DNA of 9,377 bases from Paracoccaceae bacterium (lineage in GTDB: Bacteria > Pseudomonadota > Alphaproteobacteria > Rhodobacterales > Rhodobacteraceae): the NCBI GenBank assembly GCA_021767525.1, contig JAASTF010000110.1, forward strand, positions 1-9,377. The letters run 5' to 3'. Position numbers and translations under genes: made by a program. This document shows positions 6,084-9,377 of the stretch, piece by piece (the first letter of the stretch is position 1; every line of letters begins with the position of its first letter). The notes beneath the pieces are model-generated. The model saw only the letters and a list, made by a program, of their open reading frames with translations, ran no database searches and had not been told where the DNA came from.

Positions 6084-6125
6084 CTGTTATAGTAATGTTA
6101 ATTGTCGGGAAAAATTGGGAACCTC

Positions 6126-8555
6126 ATGCGTAGAATCGCCTTTGCCTTTGTCTGCTGCGCCGCCTTGGCCGGATGCCTCGATACCGAAGAGCGCGCGGAA
6201 CGACACTATCAATCTGCCCTCGAGCTTTTGGACGAGGGCGACACCGCGCGCGCGATGATCGAATTGCGCACGGCGCTTCAGAACGACGAAACGCATTTCG
6301 AGGCCCGCAAGCGCTATGGCGATGTGCTGCTACAAGAGAATCAGATCAAGAAGGCCTACGCCCAGTACCTGCGCCTGATCGAGCAATACCCCAACACGGT
6401 CGAAGTGCGCCGCATTCTGGCCGAAATCGCGCTGGACACCCGCACCTGGGACGAGGTGCGCCGCCACGGCAACGAGGCGCTGGCCCTTGCCCCCGACGAC
6501 CCCGCCAACCAGGCCCTGGCGATCATGATCGAGTATCACGACGCGAAAGAGGCCGAGGATGTCCGCAAGGCAGCCGAGCTTGTCGCCGAGGCCGAGGCGC
6601 TGCTGGCCGAGAATCCCAAGCTCGACACCGCGTTGCGCCTGATGATCGATTGGCACGCCACCGGCCCCGAGCCGGGCCGCGCCCTGCCCTATATCGAACG
6701 CCTGCTTGAACGGCACCCGAACTCGCGCTCGCTGCTGATGGCGCATCTGCGCGCACTCAACGCCGCAGGCCAACAAGATCGTTTGGGCGATGCGCTGCGG
6801 TCGATGTATGACAAGTTTCCCGACGATGCCGAGGTCGCGAACCTTCTGCTGCAATGGTATTACTCGCGCAACGAAACGCAGGCGGCCGAGGCTTTCCTGC
6901 GCGACCGCGCCGGCGCCGACGACGCCTCGCCCGAAGGGCATTTCGCGGTCATTCGCCTGCTGCGCCAAACCAAGGGTCCGACCGCGGCCTTGATCGAGCT
7001 TGACCGACTGGCCGCCGCGAACGAGGGCACAGATCTGGGTCTGCAATACGCGGCGCAGGCATCGCTGCTGCGCTTTGAAACCGGGGCCGACCGAAGCACC
7101 GACGTGATGCAGTCGATCGTCAATCGCGCCGAGGGCGAAGAGTTGCGCAACGATGCCCGCTTTGCCCTGGCCAGCATGCACCGCGTCATGGGCAACATGC
7201 CGCGCACGATGACCCTGATCGAAGAAATCCTGCAAGATGATCCGTTCCACACGGATACGCTGGTGTTGCGGGCGTCGCTGCGTATCCGCGATGACAACCC
7301 GTCGGGCGCGGTCAACGACCTGCGCGCCGTGCTGGATCAAAGCCCGCGCAACGTCGACGCGTTGCTGATGCTGGCCGAGGCGCAGCAACGGCTGGGCAAC
7401 CTGGAGTTGGCCGAACAGCGACTGGCGCAAGCCGTCGAAGTCAGCAATGACGCACCGCAGCCGGCAATCCTTTTTGCCCGCTTCCAAGTATCGCGCGGCA
7501 AGTTGCGCGCGGCCGAGCGCGTGCTGAGCGAAAGCGTGGCCAAAAACATCGACAACCTCGAAGCGGCCGCTTTGCTGGCGGAATTGCACCTTAAGCTCGA
7601 GGATAACGAGGCCGCCCGCGCCCTGTTGAATCGCCTGATCGCCAGCGAGAATCCGGCAGCCGCCGGCCTGATTCGCAACCTGCAGGCAACCATCCTGTTC
7701 AAGGAAAACCGCGTCGAGGAAAGCCTTGTCTTCCTGCGCAACTCGCTGGACGAAAACGGTGACGGCACCGACGATTTGGGCGCAGAGCTGCAATTGCTGC
7801 GCATCCTGATCCTGTCGGGCCGAATGAATGACGCGCAAACGCAGCTGTCCGATCTGCGCGACCGTTTCCCCGACAGCATCGCGCTGCGCGTGGTGCAGGG
7901 CAACATGCTGTCGCTGCAGGGTGATCTGGAGGGCGCGATCGCGATTTTCCGCCAGTTGATGGAGGAAGATCCCGACCAGCTGATCGTGATCCAGCGGCTC
8001 TATTCCTTGCTGAAAGAAAATGGCCAGACCGACGAGGCTTCGGCCCTGTTGGAGTCGGCGCTGGAACGCTTCCCCGAAGCGTCGCCGTTGATCCTTCTGC
8101 GCGCGCTCGAGCTTGAGCGCGAGGGCGCCATCGACGAGGCCATCGCCGGCTATGAAAAGCTGTACGAGGCCGATCCCAGCAACATCACGGTGGCGAACAA
8201 CTATGCCAGCATGCTGGCCTATTACCGCGACGACCCTGAATCGCTGGCGCTGGCCGACAAGGTGTCCGAGGCGCTGGTCGGCAGCGATGTGCCCGCCTTC
8301 ATGGACACGCTGGGCTTTATCTTGCTGCGCAAGGGCATCGTCGACCGGGCGATCCTGAATTTCCAGGCCGCGACGCGCGGCCTGCCGGACAATCCGACCG
8401 TGGCGTTCAACCTGGCAACAGCCTATGAACGCGCGGGCCGGATCGAAGAGGCGCGCGCCGAGTTGGAACGCGGTTTCCAGCTGGCGGGTGATGCCGCGGA
8501 TATTCCGCGACTTGAGGAGGCACGAGAGTTGTATGAAAAGATCGTCGCCAACTAA
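6126..8555 (+). CDS. prsT: TPR-repeat lipoprotein of the PrsT type (PEP-CTERM/exosortase system)
   Basis: A lipoprotein of 809 residues, probably periplasmic and anchored to a membrane. Residues 1-17 are a lipoprotein signal with lipobox LAGC (Cys17). The remainder is almost wholly helical TPR repeats: clear ones at about 23-100, 405-515, 585-700 and 759-790, with more degenerate ones between. PrsT proteins occur with exosortase/PEP-CTERM polysaccharide loci and are thought to be scaffolds for polymer or cargo assembly; the symbol rests on architecture and context rather than on a search. An in-frame TTG at 6102 would lengthen the protein by eight residues ahead of the signal peptide. The ATG at 6126 is chosen because it starts the lipoprotein signal and has GGGA about 5 bases upstream. 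It is divergent from the ATPase operon and is followed after 142 bases by the export gene. Confidence 0.88.
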   Translation: MRRIAFAFVCCAALAGCLDTEERAERHYQSALELLDEGDTARAMIELRTALQNDETHFEARKRYGDVLLQENQIKKAYAQYLRLIEQYPNTVEVRRILAEIALDTRTWDEVRRHGNEALALAPDDPANQALAIMIEYHDAKEAEDVRKAAELVAEAEALLAENPKLDTALRLMIDWHATGPEPGRALPYIERLLERHPNSRSLLMAHLRALNAAGQQDRLGDALRSMYDKFPDDAEVANLLLQWYYSRNETQAAEAFLRDRAGADDASPEGHFAVIRLLRQTKGPTAALIELDRLAAANEGTDLGLQYAAQASLLRFETGADRSTDVMQSIVNRAEGEELRNDARFALASMHRVMGNMPRTMTLIEEILQDDPFHTDTLVLRASLRIRDDNPSGAVNDLRAVLDQSPRNVDALLMLAEAQQRLGNLELAEQRLAQAVEVSNDAPQPAILFARFQVSRGKLRAAERVLSESVAKNIDNLEAAALLAELHLKLEDNEAARALLNRLIASENPAAAGLIRNLQATILFKENRVEESLVFLRNSLDENGDGTDDLGAELQLLRILILSGRMNDAQTQLSDLRDRFPDSIALRVVQGNMLSLQGDLEGAIAIFRQLMEEDPDQLIVIQRLYSLLKENGQTDEASALLESALERFPEASPLILLRALELEREGAIDEAIAGYEKLYEADPSNITVANNYASMLAYYRDDPESLALADKVSEALVGSDVPAFMDTLGFILLRKGIVDRAILNFQAATRGLPDNPTVAFNLATAYERAGRIEEARAELERGFQLAGDAADIPRLEEARELYEKIVAN

Positions 8556-8570
8556 ACAAACCGACTGTAG

Positions 8571-8600
8571 CCGCCAAAGCACGCTGCGTTGCGGGTTTTT
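8571..8600 (+). terminator. Possible weak terminator after prsT
   Basis: CCGC (8571-8574), a bulged C, and AA pair with TT and GCGG (8589-8594), followed by G and TTTTT (8596-8600). A competing short stem TGCGGG/CCCGCA (8590-8595 with 8601-8606) uses the T tract as its loop. Since the next gene has the same direction, this may be a partial stop that lowers downstream expression. Between here and 8697 a TTGATA (8629-8634) has no good -10 partner. Confidence 0.4.
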
Positions 8601-8697
8601 CCCGCACGGTAGAGTAGCACTGCAGGCTTTGATAGCGTGGCGGAAACAGTTTGCTAGAAACAGCGAGCTAGTAAGCTCCATGCAAATGGGACAGATC

Positions 8698-9303
8698 ATG
8701 AAACACGCACGGTTTTTCGCCGCACTTATCGCCTTCGCGCTTAGCGCGATCGCGGGCGTGGCGCAGGCACAAGGCTATACGATCCGATCCGGCGATCTGT
8801 TGCGGGTCGAGGTTCTGGAAGATTCCACGATCAACCGCGAGGTGCTTGTGGCACCCGATGGGCGCATTTCGGTGCCGCTGGCCGGCAATGTGCGCGTGTC
8901 CGGCGCGTCGATCCCCGAGGCGCAGCGCCGGCTGACGCAGCGCTTGGCCGACAACTTTGCGACGCCGCCGACGGTTGTCGTTTCCCTGCTCGAGCTGCGC
9001 GCACCGCCGCCGCCCGCACCCGACCCCGATCCGCTGAGCGTCTATGTGATCGGCGAGGTGAACAAGCCCGGCGTGATCGCGGCCGAACATGGCACCACGC
9101 TTCTGCAATCGCTGTCGCTGGCCGGTGGTCTGACGGATTTCGCCGCGGTCAAACGCATTCAGCTGCGTCGCGTGGAAAATGGCCAGGAAAAGGTTTACAA
9201 CCTGAACTACCAGCGCATCCTTGACGGCCAAAGCAATATCGGCTTGTCCAAGGTTCGCGCCGGTGACGTGATCGTGGTTCCGGCACGCCGGCTATTCGAA
9301 TAA
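8698..9303 (+). CDS. Polysaccharide export protein, Wza-like (Poly_export and SLBB domains)
   Basis: A 201-residue exported protein. Residues 1-24 are a signal peptide ending AQA. Residues 26-99 are a polysaccharide export domain (YTIRSGDLLRVEVLED, then VAPDGRISVPLAG, then PEAQRRL and PTVVVSL). Residues 102-112 are a Pro-rich linker, and residues 114-165 are an SLBB domain (VYVIGEVNKPGV, LAGGLTDFA). It ends with RAGDVIVVPARRLFE. The family forms the periplasmic or outer-membrane channel for exopolysaccharide. It has no lipobox and no C-terminal amphipathic helix like that with which Wza spans the outer membrane, so it may need a partner beta-barrel. Earlier in-frame ATGs exist at 8680 and 8686; 8698 is preferred because GGGA (8688-8691) lies 6 bases upstream and the signal peptide starts there. 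Confidence 0.92.
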   Translation: MKHARFFAALIAFALSAIAGVAQAQGYTIRSGDLLRVEVLEDSTINREVLVAPDGRISVPLAGNVRVSGASIPEAQRRLTQRLADNFATPPTVVVSLLELRAPPPPAPDPDPLSVYVIGEVNKPGVIAAEHGTTLLQSLSLAGGLTDFAAVKRIQLRRVENGQEKVYNLNYQRILDGQSNIGLSKVRAGDVIVVPARRLFE

Positions 9304-9331
9304 CCGAACCAAAAGGGGTCGGGGGCAGAAA

Positions 9332-9377
9332 ATGAAGAACAGGCGCCTACTGCTTGTCGCGGGTTCGTCCGGCATCG
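9332..9377 (+). CDS. Start of an unidentified gene (3' truncated)
   Basis: An ATG at 9332 is preceded by a GGGGGCAG stretch within 10 bases, a plausible ribosome binding site, and lies 28 bases after the export gene. The first 15 residues (MKNRRLLLVAGSSGI) have a basic start and a hydrophobic run, compatible with a signal peptide but too short to identify. Outer-membrane beta-barrel proteins are frequent at this place in exosortase-linked loci; that is only a positional guess. Confidence 0.5.
   Translation, partial: MKNRRLLLVAGSSGI

Larger units (their letters stand above)
5724..6125. other. 402-base divergent control region
   Basis: It separates the minus-strand ATPase operon from prsT. 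It contains the minus-strand promoter candidate at 5804-5832, a plus-strand candidate at 6055-6083, and A/T-rich patches around 5900-5930 and 6040-6120. It is long for a region with only two promoters, leaving room for operators. No gene-like frame or clear long inverted repeat was found in it. Confidence 0.55.

Noticed and set aside
8636..8654. GGCGGAAACAGTTTGC before the export gene, sigma-54-like
   Set aside because: GG to GC spacing is 9 or 12 bases, not 10.
6330..8699. 789-codon open frame on the minus strand
   Set aside because: It is antisense to the TPR lipoprotein and has no recognisable domains; explained by codon bias of prsT.
1..9377. tRNA, rRNA, CRISPR arrays, insertion sequences, attachment sites
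   Set aside because: Nothing resembling them was seen; gene order and composition are those of an ordinary chromosomal surface-polysaccharide locus.

Overview
The window looks like part of an exopolysaccharide and protein-sorting locus of a Rhodobacteraceae-type alphaproteobacterium. The coding DNA is GC-rich. Two small secreted proteins end in the VPLPA-CTERM form of the PEP-CTERM sorting signal, which is characteristic of that family. The assignment rests on protein families seen by eye; no search was run.

Layout, left to right. (1) Positions 2-568 (+) hold the 3' part of a beta-rich, possibly lectin-like protein, closed by a long hairpin. (2) Positions 569-2337 (+) hold two tandem paralogous VPLPA-CTERM proteins. 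Each has its own leader region with a similar -35/-10 arrangement and its own strong hairpin terminator. (3) Positions 2347-5723 (-) hold a tight three-gene operon transcribed right to left: an ExeA/XrtA-associated type AAA ATPase, a Wzz-type chain-length determinant, and a tyrosine autokinase (BY-kinase) with a C-terminal tyrosine cluster. (4) Positions 5724-6125 are a 402-base divergent control region. (5) Positions 6126-9377 (+) hold a PrsT-type TPR lipoprotein, a short Wza-like polysaccharide export protein, and the first 15 codons of another gene.

How they fit together: Wzz plus the kinase should set polymer length and gate export. The periplasmic export protein would form or feed the outer-membrane channel. 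The ATPase and PrsT are the accessory proteins that regularly accompany exosortase loci. The two VPLPA-CTERM proteins are the likely cargo of an exosortase (XrtD class), probably becoming part of a surface or biofilm matrix with the polysaccharide. No exosortase, glycosyltransferase or polymerase lies in the window; they are expected beyond the right edge or elsewhere.

The most interesting signals are the tandem sorted-protein pair, a recurrent promoter arrangement in front of both cargo genes and (more weakly) prsT, and a perfect 20-base palindrome about 90 bases upstream of the first of these promoters. No tRNA, rRNA, CRISPR array, insertion sequence or origin was seen.
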